Below, one piece after another: positions 11,391 through 20,125 of a stretch of DNA of 64,000 nt. A program made the position numbers and the translations under genes. Numbering within the stretch: the stretch's first letter is position 1; each line of letters starts with the position of its first letter. Source of the DNA: Agrococcus jejuensis (GTDB lineage Bacteria; Actinomycetota; Actinomycetes; Actinomycetales; Microbacteriaceae); contig NZ_LT629695.1 of the NCBI RefSeq assembly GCF_900099705.1, positions 3,224,001-3,288,000 on the forward strand, written 5' to 3'. The notes beneath the pieces were generated by a model. It was not told the origin of the DNA. It did not search any database and saw nothing but the letters and a program-made list of their open reading frames with translations.

Positions 11391-12271
11391 TCTTCGAGAT
11401 GGGCCCCGCCCTGCTGTTCTGCCCCGGCGACCGCCCCGACCGGTTCGCGAAGGCGGCGGAGCGTGCCGACGCCGTGATCCTCGACCTCGAGGACGCCGTC
11501 GGCCCCGACGCGAAGGCTGCGGCGCGCGAGGCGATCGCGAGCGCATCCCTCGATCCGGCGATGACGATCGTGCGCGTCAACGCGATCGGCGAGGGGATGC
11601 TCGAGGCCGACCTCGACGCCGCACGCCGCGCGGGCGTCACGACGATCATGCTCGCGAAGGCCGAGTCGCCGAGGCAGCTCGATGCGCTCGACGGCTTCGC
11701 GGTCATCGCGCTGTGCGAGACCGCCGCGGGCGTCGTGCACGCCGTCGACATCGCCGCGCATCCGAACGTCGTCGCGCTCATGTGGGGCGCCGAGGATCTC
11801 GTCGCGTCGCTCGGCGGCACCTCGAGCCGCGACGAGACGGGCGCCTACCGCGCCGTCGCGACCCACGCGCGCAGCCACGTGCTGCTCGCCGCCGCCGCGA
11901 GCGGCAAGCGCGCGATCGACGCCATCCGCACCGACATCGCCGACGTCGACGGCTGCCGCGTCGAGGCGATCGACGCCTCCGCGTCCGGCTTCTTCGCCAA
12001 GGCGGCGATCCATCCCGCGCACGTCGCACCCATCCGCGAGGCGTTCGCACCGTCGGCCGACGAGGCCGCGTGGGCAGAGCGCGTGCTCGCTGCCGCCGCC
12101 GAGCATCCCGGCGTCTTCTCGTTCGAGGGACGCATGGTCGACGAGCCCATCCTGCGCCATGCGCGCAGCGTGCGCGCTCGCGCCGCATCCGACCCCCTGC
12201 CCACCAGGCAGGACCCCGCTGAGCCCGACGAGGGCACCGACGCGCCACGAGCGCACGAGGAGGCATCATGA
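11387..12271 (+). CDS. CitE-family CoA-ester lyase (HMG-CoA or citramalyl-CoA lyase type)
   Basis: HpcH/HpaI (CitE) fold enzyme of 294 residues. [14 protein letters not shown] and [11 protein letters not shown] are the family's N-terminal CoA and Mg-binding region, and MWGAEDL supplies a Mg/substrate acidic residue. In M. tuberculosis the corresponding gene (Rv2498c) has been reported as a lyase acting in leucine and itaconate breakdown, so cleavage of 3-hydroxy-3-methylglutaryl-CoA to acetyl-CoA and acetoacetate is a reasonable guess. A GTG at 11387 overlapping the upstream stop is used; an ATG at 11399 is also possible. The last 30 residues are low-complexity and charged. Confidence 0.85.
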   Translation: MIFEMGPALLFCPGDRPDRFAKAAERADAVILDLEDAVGPDAKAAAREAIASASLDPAMTIVRVNAIGEGMLEADLDAARRAGVTTIMLAKAESPRQLDALDGFAVIALCETAAGVVHAVDIAAHPNVVALMWGAEDLVASLGGTSSRDETGAYRAVATHARSHVLLAAAASGKRAIDAIRTDIADVDGCRVEAIDASASGFFAKAAIHPAHVAPIREAFAPSADEAAWAERVLAAAAEHPGVFSFEGRMVDEPILRHARSVRARAASDPLPTRQDPAEPDEGTDAPRAHEEAS

Positions 12272-13491
12272 CCGCCATCGACCACCACGTGACGTCGAGC
12301 GAGCTGCCCGTCGACGGCACCGAGCTGCTCGACCCCGAGCTGCAGCGCCTCGCCGCCGAGGTGCGCGCGTTCGCCGACGACGTCGTCGCGCCCGCGAGCT
12401 ACGAGTACGACACGCAGCGCCGCCTCCCGATCGAGATCATCCACCAGATGGGCCGCATGGGCCTGTTCGGCCTGCCGCTGCCGACCGAGTACGGCGGCCA
12501 GGGCAAGTCGTACATGCACCTGTGCGTCGCCGTCGAGCAGCTCGCGCGCGTCGACCAGTCGATCGCCGTCACGCTCGAGGCCGGCCTCGGCCTCGGTGCC
12601 ATGCCCATCTACCGCTTCGGCACCGAGGAGCAGCGCCGCACCTACCTGCCGAGCCTCGCGCGCGGCGAGGGCCTCGCGGCGTTCGGCCTCACCGAGGCCG
12701 GCGCGGGGTCGGATGCGGGTGCCACGAAGACCACCGCGACGCTGTCGGACGGCTGGTGGACGATCGACGGCACGAAGCAGTTCATCACGAACTCCGGCAC
12801 GCCCATCACGAACGTCGTCACCGTCACCGCCGTGACCGGCGAGGTCGAGAAGCGCGACGGCACGCGCGGGCCCGAGCTGTCGACGATCATCGTGCCCGTG
12901 CCGATCGACGGCTTCACGGCGCTGCCCGCCTACGACAAGGTCGGCTGGCACACGTCGGACACGCATCCGCTCGTGTTCGACGGCGTCAAGGTGCCCGAGG
13001 CGAACCTGCTCGGCGAGCGCGGCCGCGGCTTCGCGAACTTCCTCTCGATCCTCGACGAGGGTCGCGTGGCCTTCGCGGCGCTGTGCGTCGGCGCGGCGCA
13101 GGGCTGCCTCGAGCAGGCGATCGCCCGCGCGAAGGAGCGCGTCGTGTTCGGCCGGTCGATCGGCGACAACCAGCACATCGCGTTCACGATCGCGCGCATG
13201 CAGTCGCGCGTCGCCGCCGCTCGTGCCGTGATGCACGACGCCGCGCGCCGCATCGACGCAGGCATCCCGTTCACGAAGGAGGCGTCGCTCGCGAAGCTCA
13301 TCGGCTCGGAGGCCGCCATGGCCAACGCCGCCGACGCGACGCAGATCTGGGGCGGCTACGGCTTCATGAACGAGAACGTGGTCGCGCGGCACTACCGCGA
13401 CGCACGCATCCTCACGCTCGGCGAGGGCTCGACCGAGGTGCAGCTCGCGATCATCGCGAAGCAGCTCGGATTCGACAAGTCGTTCGGATAG
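12268..13491 (+). CDS. Acyl-CoA dehydrogenase (isovaleryl-CoA or 2-methylacyl-CoA type)
   Basis: FAD-dependent alpha-beta dehydrogenation of a short branched acyl-CoA, passing electrons to ETF. It has 407 residues with the three acyl-CoA dehydrogenase regions: helical N-terminus, beta middle domain (AFGLTEAGAGSDAGA near 140, FITNSG FAD contact) and helical C-terminus. The likely catalytic base is Glu386 in GEGSTE. Last gene of the eight-gene operon, overlapping the lyase stop. It corresponds to fadE19 in the M. tuberculosis bkd cluster. It may serve isovaleryl-, isobutyryl- or 2-methylbutyryl-CoA. Confidence 0.9.
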   Translation: MTAIDHHVTSSELPVDGTELLDPELQRLAAEVRAFADDVVAPASYEYDTQRRLPIEIIHQMGRMGLFGLPLPTEYGGQGKSYMHLCVAVEQLARVDQSIAVTLEAGLGLGAMPIYRFGTEEQRRTYLPSLARGEGLAAFGLTEAGAGSDAGATKTTATLSDGWWTIDGTKQFITNSGTPITNVVTVTAVTGEVEKRDGTRGPELSTIIVPVPIDGFTALPAYDKVGWHTSDTHPLVFDGVKVPEANLLGERGRGFANFLSILDEGRVAFAALCVGAAQGCLEQAIARAKERVVFGRSIGDNQHIAFTIARMQSRVAAARAVMHDAARRIDAGIPFTKEASLAKLIGSEAAMANAADATQIWGGYGFMNENVVARHYRDARILTLGEGSTEVQLAIIAKQLGFDKSFG

Positions 13492-13527
13492 CAGGGCTCG
13501 TTCAACTCGGCGCGCTGCGCCTCCCCA

Positions 13528-13561
13528 CCGCGGCGACGATGCTTCGGTATCGTCGCCGCGG
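13528..13561. promoter_or_regulatory. 15-bp hairpin with TTCG loop between operon end and YibE/F gene
   Basis: A stem of 14 Watson-Crick pairs plus one G-T pair closes a TTCG tetraloop (13543-13546). It ends one base before an ATG and has no T-tract. It could terminate the upstream operon or act as an operator, since its right arm contains a TATCGT -10-like box (13548-13553). Confidence 0.6.
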
Positions 13562-15004
13562 ATGAGCGAGGAGCGCATGGGACGGCACGGCGGGCTGCAG
13601 CACGGACCTCGACACGACGACGAGGACGTGCACGACAGCGACCCCGTGCTCGACGCGGAGGTGCGGCGGCGCGAGCGGCTGCGCGATCGGCTATTGCGGC
13701 GCGAGCAGCGCGACGAGCATCCGCACGACCACGCGCACGGGCACTCCCACGGCCCTGTCGCGCCGACGACGCCGCGCACGCGCCTCGTGCTCGCGGCGCT
13801 GCTCGGGCCGATGCTGCTCATCGCGCTCATCGGCATGGCGGTCCTGTGGCCGCATGCCGACGAGATGCCCGAGTCGCTGCCGTTCGCGGCGGCGGGCGCC
13901 GACGTGCTCGAGGTCGAGGCGACCGGCTCGCCCGACCCGGCGACGCAGATCGTCGATGCGACGCTCGACGGCGAGGCGATCACGGTCACGGTCGCACCCG
14001 AGGTCATCGACTCGATCCACGCCGGCGATCGCCTGCGCGTGCTCTACATCCCCGAAGCCGAGATCTACGGCAGCCCGTACGTCTTCGTCGACTTCGCGCG
14101 CGAGATCCCGCTGTGGATCCTCGCGGCGCTCTACATCCTCGTCGTCGCGCTCGTCGCTCGCTGGCGCGGGCTCGCGGCCATCGTGGGCCTCGTCGGCGCC
14201 GGCGCGATGATCCTCGTCTTCACGCTGCCTGCGCTGCTCACGGGGCAACCCGGGCTGCCAGTCGCGCTCGTGACGGCCGCCGTCGTGATGTTCATCGTCC
14301 TGTACGTCGCGCACGGGTTCACGGCGCGAACGTCCACGGCCTTGCTGGGCACGCTCATCGGCCTCGCGTTCACCGCCGGCATCGGCTGGCTCGCGACGCA
14401 GGGCACGAGCATCACGGGCACCGCGACCGAGGATGCGCGCCTGCTGCTCATCCGCGCCGACCTCGACCTGCAGCAGGTCTTCCTCTGCGGCCTCGTGCTC
14501 GCCGGCATGGGCGTGCTCAACGACGTCACGATCACGCAGGCGTCGGCCGTGTGGGAGCTGCGCGCCGCGTCGCCGCTCGCCTCGCGTCGTGAGCTCTTCG
14601 GGCGCGCGATGCGCATCGGTCGCGACCACATCGCCTCGACGGTCTACACGATCGCGTTCGCCTACGTCGGTGCCGCGCTGCCCGTGCTCATGATCATGGT
14701 GCTCACGGAGGCGCCCGGGAACGTCGGATGGACGACGGGGCAGGTCGCCGAGGAGATCGTGCGCACGCTCGTCGGCTCGATCGGCCTCGTGCTCGCGATC
14801 CCGATCACGACGGCGATCGCCGCCGTGGTCGTGCCGTCGCCTGCCGAGCTCGAGGAGGTCGAGGAGGAGGCCGCCGCGGATGCGTCGGGCGAGATCCCCG
14901 TCGTCGACGTGCTCGCCGGCGTCGAGGTCGGCGACCACGACGGCCTGCGCGACGACGAGCGTCCGGACCCGGCGGCCGAGGACGAGGTGCGGCGGCAGCG
15001 CTGA
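13562..15004 (+). CDS. YibE/F-like membrane protein with His-rich N-terminus
   Basis: Predicted 480-residue polytopic membrane protein of the YibE/F family, function unknown. The cytosolic N-terminus carries a histidine run (DEHPHDHAHGHSHG, about 55-68) that could bind metal. A first membrane helix at about 75-100 is followed by an extracytoplasmic domain of about 80 residues and roughly seven membrane helices between 185 and 430, then an acidic C-terminal tail. The conserved GMGVLNDVTITQASAVWEL loop is present. The start is uncertain: ATG 13562 follows a -10-like box by 8 bases, while ATG 13577 has GAGGAG before it. Confidence 0.8.
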   Translation: MSEERMGRHGGLQHGPRHDDEDVHDSDPVLDAEVRRRERLRDRLLRREQRDEHPHDHAHGHSHGPVAPTTPRTRLVLAALLGPMLLIALIGMAVLWPHADEMPESLPFAAAGADVLEVEATGSPDPATQIVDATLDGEAITVTVAPEVIDSIHAGDRLRVLYIPEAEIYGSPYVFVDFAREIPLWILAALYILVVALVARWRGLAAIVGLVGAGAMILVFTLPALLTGQPGLPVALVTAAVVMFIVLYVAHGFTARTSTALLGTLIGLAFTAGIGWLATQGTSITGTATEDARLLLIRADLDLQQVFLCGLVLAGMGVLNDVTITQASAVWELRAASPLASRRELFGRAMRIGRDHIASTVYTIAFAYVGAALPVLMIMVLTEAPGNVGWTTGQVAEEIVRTLVGSIGLVLAIPITTAIAAVVVPSPAELEEVEEEAAADASGEIPVVDVLAGVEVGDHDGLRDDERPDPAAEDEVRRQR

Positions 15005-15107
15005 GCGCGTCGCGCATGCCGCGCGCGTCGGCCGTCGGCGGCGCGCACCCGCGGTCTACGATCGTGACGGCTGGTCGCCGCGGGTGCGACGGAGATGGGG
15101 TCGCGCG

Positions 15108-15980
15108 GTGACGCAGCAGCAGGTCGTGCCGGTGCTCGAGATCGGTGGCACGCACGTGACCGCCGCGCTCGTCGACCTCGCGTCGCACGGCGTGCTCGCG
15201 GAGCACCGCGGGCATCCCGATGCGCAGGGCTCCGCCGACGCGCTGCTGTCGGGCTGGATCGAGACGGCGCGCCTGCTGGGCGACGTCGAGGGCGACTGGG
15301 TCGTCGCGATGCCCGGCCCGTTCGACTACGACGCCGGCATCGGCCGGTTCCGCGACGTCGGCAAGTTCGACAGCCTCGACGGCGTCGACGTGGGTGCCGC
15401 GCTGCGCGAGGCGCTCGGCGCCGACGTGCGCTTCGTGAACGACGCGGATGCGTACGGGCTCGGGGAGTGGTTCGCCGGTGCTGGCGAGGGATCGTCGCGC
15501 GCGGTCGTGCTGACGCTCGGCACGGGCCTCGGCAGCGCGTTCGTCGCCGACGGCGCGCCCGTGTCGTCGGGCGACTCGGTGCCGCTCGACGGCGAGATCC
15601 ACTTCGAGGAGCTGCGCGGCCTGCCCATCGAGGACGTCGTCTCGCGCCGTGCGCTCATGGCTGCCGGCCTCGCGGCGACGGGGGTCGAGCGCGACGTGCA
15701 CGAGCTCGCCATCGCCGCCCGCGCGGGGGAGCCGGCGGCGGCGGCCGTCCTCGCTGCCGGGTTCTCGGCGGTCGGCGAGGTCATCCGCCCGTGGCTCGAC
15801 CGCTTCGGCGCCGAGGTGCTCGTCATCGGCGGCTCGATGTCGCGCTCGTGGGATCTCGTCGAGCCGGCCGTGCTCGCGGGCCTCGACGGCTGGGCCGGAC
15901 GCCTCGAGCGAGCGGCGCTCGGCGACACGGCACCCCTGCTCGGAGCGGCGTGGTTCGGACGAGGCTCTCGAGTGGTGTAG
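15108..15980 (+). CDS. ROK-family sugar kinase
   Basis: Predicted cytosolic ATP-dependent sugar kinase of 290 residues. The N-terminal phosphate loop (VLEIGGTHVTAALVD), the catalytic-Asp region VNDADAYGLGE and the second phosphate motif LTLGTGLGSAFV match the ROK/hexokinase fold. The Cys-rich zinc motif of many ROK proteins is absent; the equivalent stretch reads EIHFEELRGLPIED. The start is GTG at 15108 with GGGG about 8 bases upstream. A TACGAT box at about 15057 may drive it. The substrate is unknown. Its last codons overlap the likely tRNA-Ala promoter. Confidence 0.82.
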   Translation: MTQQQVVPVLEIGGTHVTAALVDLASHGVLAEHRGHPDAQGSADALLSGWIETARLLGDVEGDWVVAMPGPFDYDAGIGRFRDVGKFDSLDGVDVGAALREALGADVRFVNDADAYGLGEWFAGAGEGSSRAVVLTLGTGLGSAFVADGAPVSSGDSVPLDGEIHFEELRGLPIEDVVSRRALMAAGLAATGVERDVHELAIAARAGEPAAAAVLAAGFSAVGEVIRPWLDRFGAEVLVIGGSMSRSWDLVEPAVLAGLDGWAGRLERAALGDTAPLLGAAWFGRGSRVV

Positions 15981-15983
15981 GCT
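15978..15983 (+). promoter_or_regulatory. Putative -10 box (TAGGCT) for tRNA-Ala
   Basis: TAGGCT overlaps the kinase stop codon; TTCGGA at 15954-15959 is a weak -35 at 18-base spacing. Transcription would start about 20 bases before the mature tRNA. Confidence 0.35.
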
Positions 15984-16008
15984 TGCAGGGTTGCTTCGGC
16001 AGCGAAGA

Positions 16009-16084
16009 GGGTCTGTGGCGCAGCTGGTAGCGCACCTGCATGGCATGCAGGGGGTCGGGAGTTCGAGTCTCCCCAGATCCACCA
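16009..16084 (+). tRNA. tRNA-Ala (anticodon GGC)
   Basis: A complete 76-base cloverleaf. The acceptor GGGTCTG pairs with CAGATCC and includes a G3-T70 wobble, the alanine identity element. The D stem is GCGC/GCGC. The anticodon stem CCTGC/GCAGG encloses loop ATGGCAT with anticodon GGC at 16042-16044. The T stem is GGGAG/CTCCC with loop TTCGAGT. CCA is encoded at 16082-16084. Confidence 0.97.
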
Positions 16085-16087
16085 AGG

Positions 16088-16113
16088 GAAGCCCCGCCGG
16101 ACGGCGGGGCTTC
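16088..16113 (+). terminator. Intrinsic terminator after tRNA-Ala
   Basis: An 11-bp perfect stem, GAAGCCCCGCC with GGCGGGGCTTC, and a 4-base loop begin four bases after the CCA. A short T-rich run follows. Confidence 0.85.
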
Positions 16114-16126
16114 TGTCGTTCCCGGC

Positions 16127-17389
16127 CTACAGGACGTCGACACGTGTGACGTCGTGGTAGCGCCGCAGTTCGGTTACGTACGAGGGGTCGAGGTCGAGAT
16201 TGCCCTGCGCTGTCACCATCGAGGTCGTCCACGCCTTCTGGTGATCGCTGGACGGTGTGAGAAGGACGCCTGTAGTGCGGTATCCCTCCCACCCGCTCTC
16301 GAGACCGAAATCGTGGTGCAGCAGCTCCGCACGCGTCCGGAAGACCGCCTCTGAAGTTGGCGTGAGCTCCGACGCGGCCATGAACATCAGTGGTCCGTCG
16401 ACCCCAGCGCTGCGAGCACTGCCGGGGAGAATGACACGGGTCCGCGTGGCGAGGGTCGCGCGTCGCCACTTTCTGGTGGCGTCGACGAACTCGAGGACGC
16501 GCCGTCCCACCTCGACCCTTAGTCCAACCGGGATGCCGTCAAGATGTCGTAGGACTTCGAGTCGCTCAAGCTCCCGTTCACGGCCGATCTCGGTGCGGCC
16601 AATGTCTTCCTGCACACTTCGCAGTAGGAAGTGTGCCTCTGTCTCCGCGTGACCAGCTGGCTCTAGCGGGGCTCGCCCGGCCCAAGCATGTGTCCGGCCG
16701 TTGGCTCCCCAAGCGGGCAAGTCGCCAGCATCGGCAAGGTCATCAGACGCGGCAATCTCGTAGTACCGGACCGGCTCTCTGCCGAGTTCGAATGGTTCGC
16801 CAACAACTCGATCCAAGTAGTCGAGCACCCAAGTTGCGGATCGAAGGTGGTCGAACAGAAACTCCCAGTCGCCTCGCGTCAGAACTACCGCGCGTTCCTC
16901 TCCGGAGTCGGGTGTGTAGCCTGCCGGCACTTCATCGTGGTCGATCAGCACTACCGTGAGCCAGTCGATCTCGTCACCGTGCACCTCGACTGAGTTGCCT
17001 CTTCGATTCGACATAGTGCGAGATCTCGACCGGAGTGCGCGCACGGAGCCAGCTGCCTGACGGAGGGCTCGAGCGATGTTCTTATCGAGCCAGCCACGTT
17101 CGCGATCCGCCTCGCCGCTTGACTCCGCACGACTCTTTGATTGCAACATGATTGCCCTCGTGCCCAGGAAGATGATCCCGTCGCTGACCTCGCGACTGCG
17201 TCCGGCCGCTGACTCCTCGAGCGGTTCGAGGACAAAGTCGGGCAGACCCCAGATCTCCACTGCACGTCGAGACGCGTCTTCCGCAGCCACCCCGCGCGGG
17301 CGATCCGCTGCCAAGGGTGTCGGCGGTGTGATCTCGCGAAGGATCGTCCCCGAGTCGGTTTCGACGACAAGCAGCAGATTCTCATGCAC
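16127..17389 (-). CDS. Orphan protein of foreign composition, possible PD-(D/E)xK-like core
   Basis: A 420-residue protein with no confident family. Near the N-terminus, SDGIIFLG (Asp70) is followed by IMLQSKSR (Gln83, Lys85), with acidic Glu45 or Glu55 before. This layout resembles the D...(D/E/Q)xK core of restriction-like nucleases with a degenerate acidic position; this is inference. The rest is mixed alpha/beta with Trp-rich stretches. Codon use is clearly less GC-biased than its neighbours (for example CTT, AGT and CGA codons), and it sits alone beside a tRNA gene, which suggests acquisition. The GTG start at 17389 has no good ribosome site, so the start is uncertain. Confidence 0.6.
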   Translation of the reverse strand: MHENLLLVVETDSGTILREITPPTPLAADRPRGVAAEDASRRAVEIWGLPDFVLEPLEESAAGRSREVSDGIIFLGTRAIMLQSKSRAESSGEADRERGWLDKNIARALRQAAGSVRALRSRSRTMSNRRGNSVEVHGDEIDWLTVVLIDHDEVPAGYTPDSGEERAVVLTRGDWEFLFDHLRSATWVLDYLDRVVGEPFELGREPVRYYEIAASDDLADAGDLPAWGANGRTHAWAGRAPLEPAGHAETEAHFLLRSVQEDIGRTEIGRERELERLEVLRHLDGIPVGLRVEVGRRVLEFVDATRKWRRATLATRTRVILPGSARSAGVDGPLMFMAASELTPTSEAVFRTRAELLHHDFGLESGWEGYRTTGVLLTPSSDHQKAWTTSMVTAQGNLDLDPSYVTELRRYHDVTRVDVL

Positions 17390-17554
17390 GCAGGAAGGCT
17401 AGCCGTCCCCTGCGACATGGTCTCGCTTCGCCGACGTTAAGCTAGTGGCAACGTCTTGGATCGACCAGGCTGCGGGTCTCAGAATCAGTGACGAACTCTC
17501 GCGTTCGATATGTAGTCCCGGAATGCCTTCGCGCCGTGCACGAGTATCGCGGTG

Positions 17555-18247
17555 CTACTCGGCAGCGAGCACCTCGACGACCCTCTTCGCCGTCGCCTTC
17601 GCCGACGCGGGGTTCTGGCCCGTCACGAGGCGGCCGTCGCTGACGACGTACGGCACGAACGGCAGCACGGCCTTCGCGTAGCGCGCGCCGCGCGCCTGCA
17701 GCGCCGCCTCGGCGTCGAACGGCACGAGCTCGGTGACCTGCGCGAGGCGCTCCTCGGTCCACGAGAAGCCCGTGAGCCGCTTGCCGTCGACGAGCAGCGA
17801 GCCGTCGGGCAGCGTGACGTCGAGCAGGCCGCAGCAGCCGTGGCACACCGAGGCCACGACGCCGCCGTGCGCCCAGATGCTCGCCGCGAGCCGCTGCAGG
17901 CCCTCGTCCTCGGGGAAGTCGAACATGACGGCGTGCCCTCCTGTGTAGAGGATCGCGTCGAAGTCGCCCGCGTCGATCTGGCTCGGCTTCGCCGTACGCT
18001 GCAGCAGCGCCATGCGAGCGGGATCGGCGTGCCACGCCTTCGCCGTCGCGTCGAGGTTCGGGAACGCGAGCGAGCGCGGCTCGAGCGGCACGGCGCCGCC
18101 GGTGGGGGAGACGAGCACCTGCTCGAACCCGGCCGCCTCGAAGACCTCCCACGCGTGCGTGAGCTCCGAGAGCCACAGGCCCGTGGGCTCGTCGGAGTCG
18201 CCGTAGCGGTCGACGTTGGTGACGACATGGAGCACGCGCTTCGCCAT
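17555..18247 (-). CDS. DJ-1/PfpI-family (Hsp31-like) protein
   Basis: Class I glutamine-amidotransferase-like protein of 230 residues. The nucleophile elbow is ASVCHGCCG with Cys135 and adjacent His136, and YTGGHAVMFDFPED supplies the conserved Gly/Glu region. The Hsp31/GlxIII branch typically acts as a glyoxalase, chaperone or protein deglycase; which applies here cannot be told. The ATG at 18247 gives the normal N-terminus MAKRVLHVVTN. A longer in-frame start upstream is not needed. It stands alone, divergent from the YCII gene. Confidence 0.85.
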   Translation of the reverse strand: MAKRVLHVVTNVDRYGDSDEPTGLWLSELTHAWEVFEAAGFEQVLVSPTGGAVPLEPRSLAFPNLDATAKAWHADPARMALLQRTAKPSQIDAGDFDAILYTGGHAVMFDFPEDEGLQRLAASIWAHGGVVASVCHGCCGLLDVTLPDGSLLVDGKRLTGFSWTEERLAQVTELVPFDAEAALQARGARYAKAVLPFVPYVVSDGRLVTGQNPASAKATAKRVVEVLAAE

Positions 18248-18281
18248 GGCACCATCATGCCCACCGATGCGCCGGCAGGCG

Positions 18282-18287
18282 TAGCGT
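18282..18287 (+). promoter_or_regulatory. -10 box TAGCGT for leaderless YCII gene
   Basis: TAGCGT ends six bases before the ATG at 18294, leaving no room for a ribosome site. Confidence 0.45.
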
Positions 18288-18293
18288 GCAGCC

Positions 18294-18635
18294 ATGACGT
18301 TCTACTTGATCTCGTTCCCCAGCGGGGAGATGCAGCTCGACGAGGGTGGCCTCGAGCAGGCGAGCATCGACTCGCACCAGGTCATCCGCGACGCGAAGGC
18401 CGCCGGCGTGTACGTGTTCGGCGGTGGCATCAACGAGGGCGTGCCGCCCGTGCGCGTCGCCGCCGACGGCACGGTCGAGGAGGGCACGTACGCGCAGACC
18501 GCCCGCCTCGAGGGCGGCTACACGATCCTGAACCTGCCCGATCGCGCTGCTGCCGAGGAGTGGGCCGCGAAGATCGCCAAGGCGTGCCGTTGCCGGCAGG
18601 AGCTGCGGGAGTTCTGGTTCGACGAGGAGTCGTAG
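18294..18635 (+). CDS. YCII-related domain protein
   Basis: A 113-residue alpha/beta-barrel-like protein with the YCII/EthD-type ferredoxin-like layout: an N-terminal strand FYLISFPSG, the helix DSHQVIRDAKAAGVYVFGGG, and a C-terminal strand after LEGGYTILNLPDRAAAEEWAAKI. The small Cys pair ACRCRQ near the end is unusual. Members of this family occur with ECF sigma factors or as stand-alone enzymes. No partner is nearby, so function is unknown. Likely leaderless. Confidence 0.75.
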   Translation: MTFYLISFPSGEMQLDEGGLEQASIDSHQVIRDAKAAGVYVFGGGINEGVPPVRVAADGTVEEGTYAQTARLEGGYTILNLPDRAAAEEWAAKIAKACRCRQELREFWFDEES

Positions 18636-18653
18636 GAGCGTTCGTCGGGCTCG

Positions 18654-20087
18654 TCACGTACGCATCGGTGCGCGCGGTGGTGATCCGCGCAGCCTCGACC
18701 GGCGCCGGTAGGCGCTCGTGACGCGCCAGCGCCGACGCGTCGCCGATGCCAGCCGCGGTGCGGTCGTGCCGACCTCATCGGGTTCAGCATCGATCGCGGC
18801 GGCGACCGTCAGCGCTCCGCGATGCACCTCGGCGTGGTGGAAGCGGCACAGCAGGATGCCGTTCGCCACGTCGGTGCGGCCATCGTCGGCCCATCGCACG
18901 ACGTGGTGCGTCTCGCACCACGCCGGCGGCGCGGTGCAGCCCGGTGCTCGGCAGCGCCGATCGCGAGCGACGATCGCTCGACGCTGCGACATCGAGAACA
19001 GCCTCCGACGTCGGCCGAGACGCAGCGGCTCGCCATCGGCGCGTTGCACGACCGTCTGCACGAAGCCGTCGCAGAGGATGCGGGCCGCGACATGCACCGG
19101 CACGGGCAGCCCGGATCGCTGCAGCGTCGCGAGATCGGCGAGGCGGTCGGCACGCCCGTGCAGCGCGTCCTCGGCGACCGTGATGACGAGCGTCGGCGCC
19201 TCGTCGCAGACCTTCGGCGCCTCGGTCGCGGCGTAGTGGGCGGCGACGTCGGCGAGCGCATCGATGCGGCGCTGCTGCGGCGTGCGCTCGTCGGCGGGCC
19301 GCTCGACGGCATCCGACTCGTCGGCGCCGCAGGAGTCCTCGAACACGACTCGGCGCGGCATCACCATCGCGTCGAGGAGAGCCTCGAACGCGTCGCCCTG
19401 CTCGGGCATCGCCAGGAACTCGCCCTTGAGCATGCCGTCGCGCCGCCTGCTCGTGCGCAGGTACCGCTGCGCCAGCTGGTCGTCGTGGCGCGGCTCCTCG
19501 CCGTCGGGGTCGAGGTGCGCGATCCAGCGTCTGGCGACGGTGGCGAGGTCCTCGGGCACCATGGGCGCGCCGTCGTCGGCGGGATCGGCGCCGCACGCGT
19601 GCGCCACGAGGTCGAGCTCGGCGATCTCGAGGTCGTCGGGCGCGATGCGCGCGCTCGAGGCGACGAGCGGCTCGACGATCGCGTGCGCCTGCGCGATCCC
19701 GATCGCTCCCATGGCAAGCGCCGCCGCGACGTGCCGATGCGGCACGGGGATCGTCGCGCCGGACAGGCCGAGCCGCGAGCGCGTCGCATCGGCGACTGCG
19801 CACAGGGTCGACGCCTCGCGCGAGCGCACGCCCACGCGGTGCTGCACCAGCTCGCGCACCGACCGGTGACCGGCGGCACGCGCGAGGGAGTCCTCGGGCG
19901 CGAGCCCGTCGGACCGAGCGGCGATCTCGCCGGCCACCCGCACGAGCGCCGCGTCGATCGCCCGCCGACGGGCCGCGAGCTCGTCGAACGCGACGATCAG
20001 CTCGGCGTTCGGCAGCGCACCAGGCGACAGGGAGCCGGCGACGAGCGCGTCGGTGACCGCCGTCTCGACCGTCTCGTCGTCGCGCAT
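18654..20087 (-). CDS. DUF222 / HNH endonuclease domain protein (13E12-repeat type)
   Basis: A 477-residue protein with an N-terminal helical DUF222 domain (about 20-330) and a C-terminal HNH nuclease domain (about 370-430). The metal and catalytic residues lie in CRAPGC, WCETHHVVRW, GRTDVANGILLC and RFHH. It is the actinobacterial 13E12-like family, often multicopy and mobile-looking. Predicted role is DNA cleavage of unknown purpose. A consensus LexA box 39 bases upstream indicates SOS induction. The last 30 residues are Arg-rich and probably disordered. A TATCCT -10 candidate lies at 20117-20112. Confidence 0.9.
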   Translation of the reverse strand: MRDDETVETAVTDALVAGSLSPGALPNAELIVAFDELAARRRAIDAALVRVAGEIAARSDGLAPEDSLARAAGHRSVRELVQHRVGVRSREASTLCAVADATRSRLGLSGATIPVPHRHVAAALAMGAIGIAQAHAIVEPLVASSARIAPDDLEIAELDLVAHACGADPADDGAPMVPEDLATVARRWIAHLDPDGEEPRHDDQLAQRYLRTSRRRDGMLKGEFLAMPEQGDAFEALLDAMVMPRRVVFEDSCGADESDAVERPADERTPQQRRIDALADVAAHYAATEAPKVCDEAPTLVITVAEDALHGRADRLADLATLQRSGLPVPVHVAARILCDGFVQTVVQRADGEPLRLGRRRRLFSMSQRRAIVARDRRCRAPGCTAPPAWCETHHVVRWADDGRTDVANGILLCRFHHAEVHRGALTVAAAIDAEPDEVGTTAPRLASATRRRWRVTSAYRRRSRLRGSPPRAPMRT

Positions 20088-20125
20088 CCGTCACCGCCTC
20101 GTTCGACCTCCAGGATACCACCAGA

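Noticed and set aside
16951-17418. Alternative minus-strand frame overlapping the orphan gene start
   Set aside because: Its translation is low complexity and Arg/Ser-rich, while the overlapping frame has balanced composition and a plausible motif.
17390-17554. Search for an attachment-site repeat of the tRNA-Ala 3' end
   Set aside because: No stretch matching the last 20 bases of the tRNA was found beyond the orphan gene, so no integrated element is claimed.
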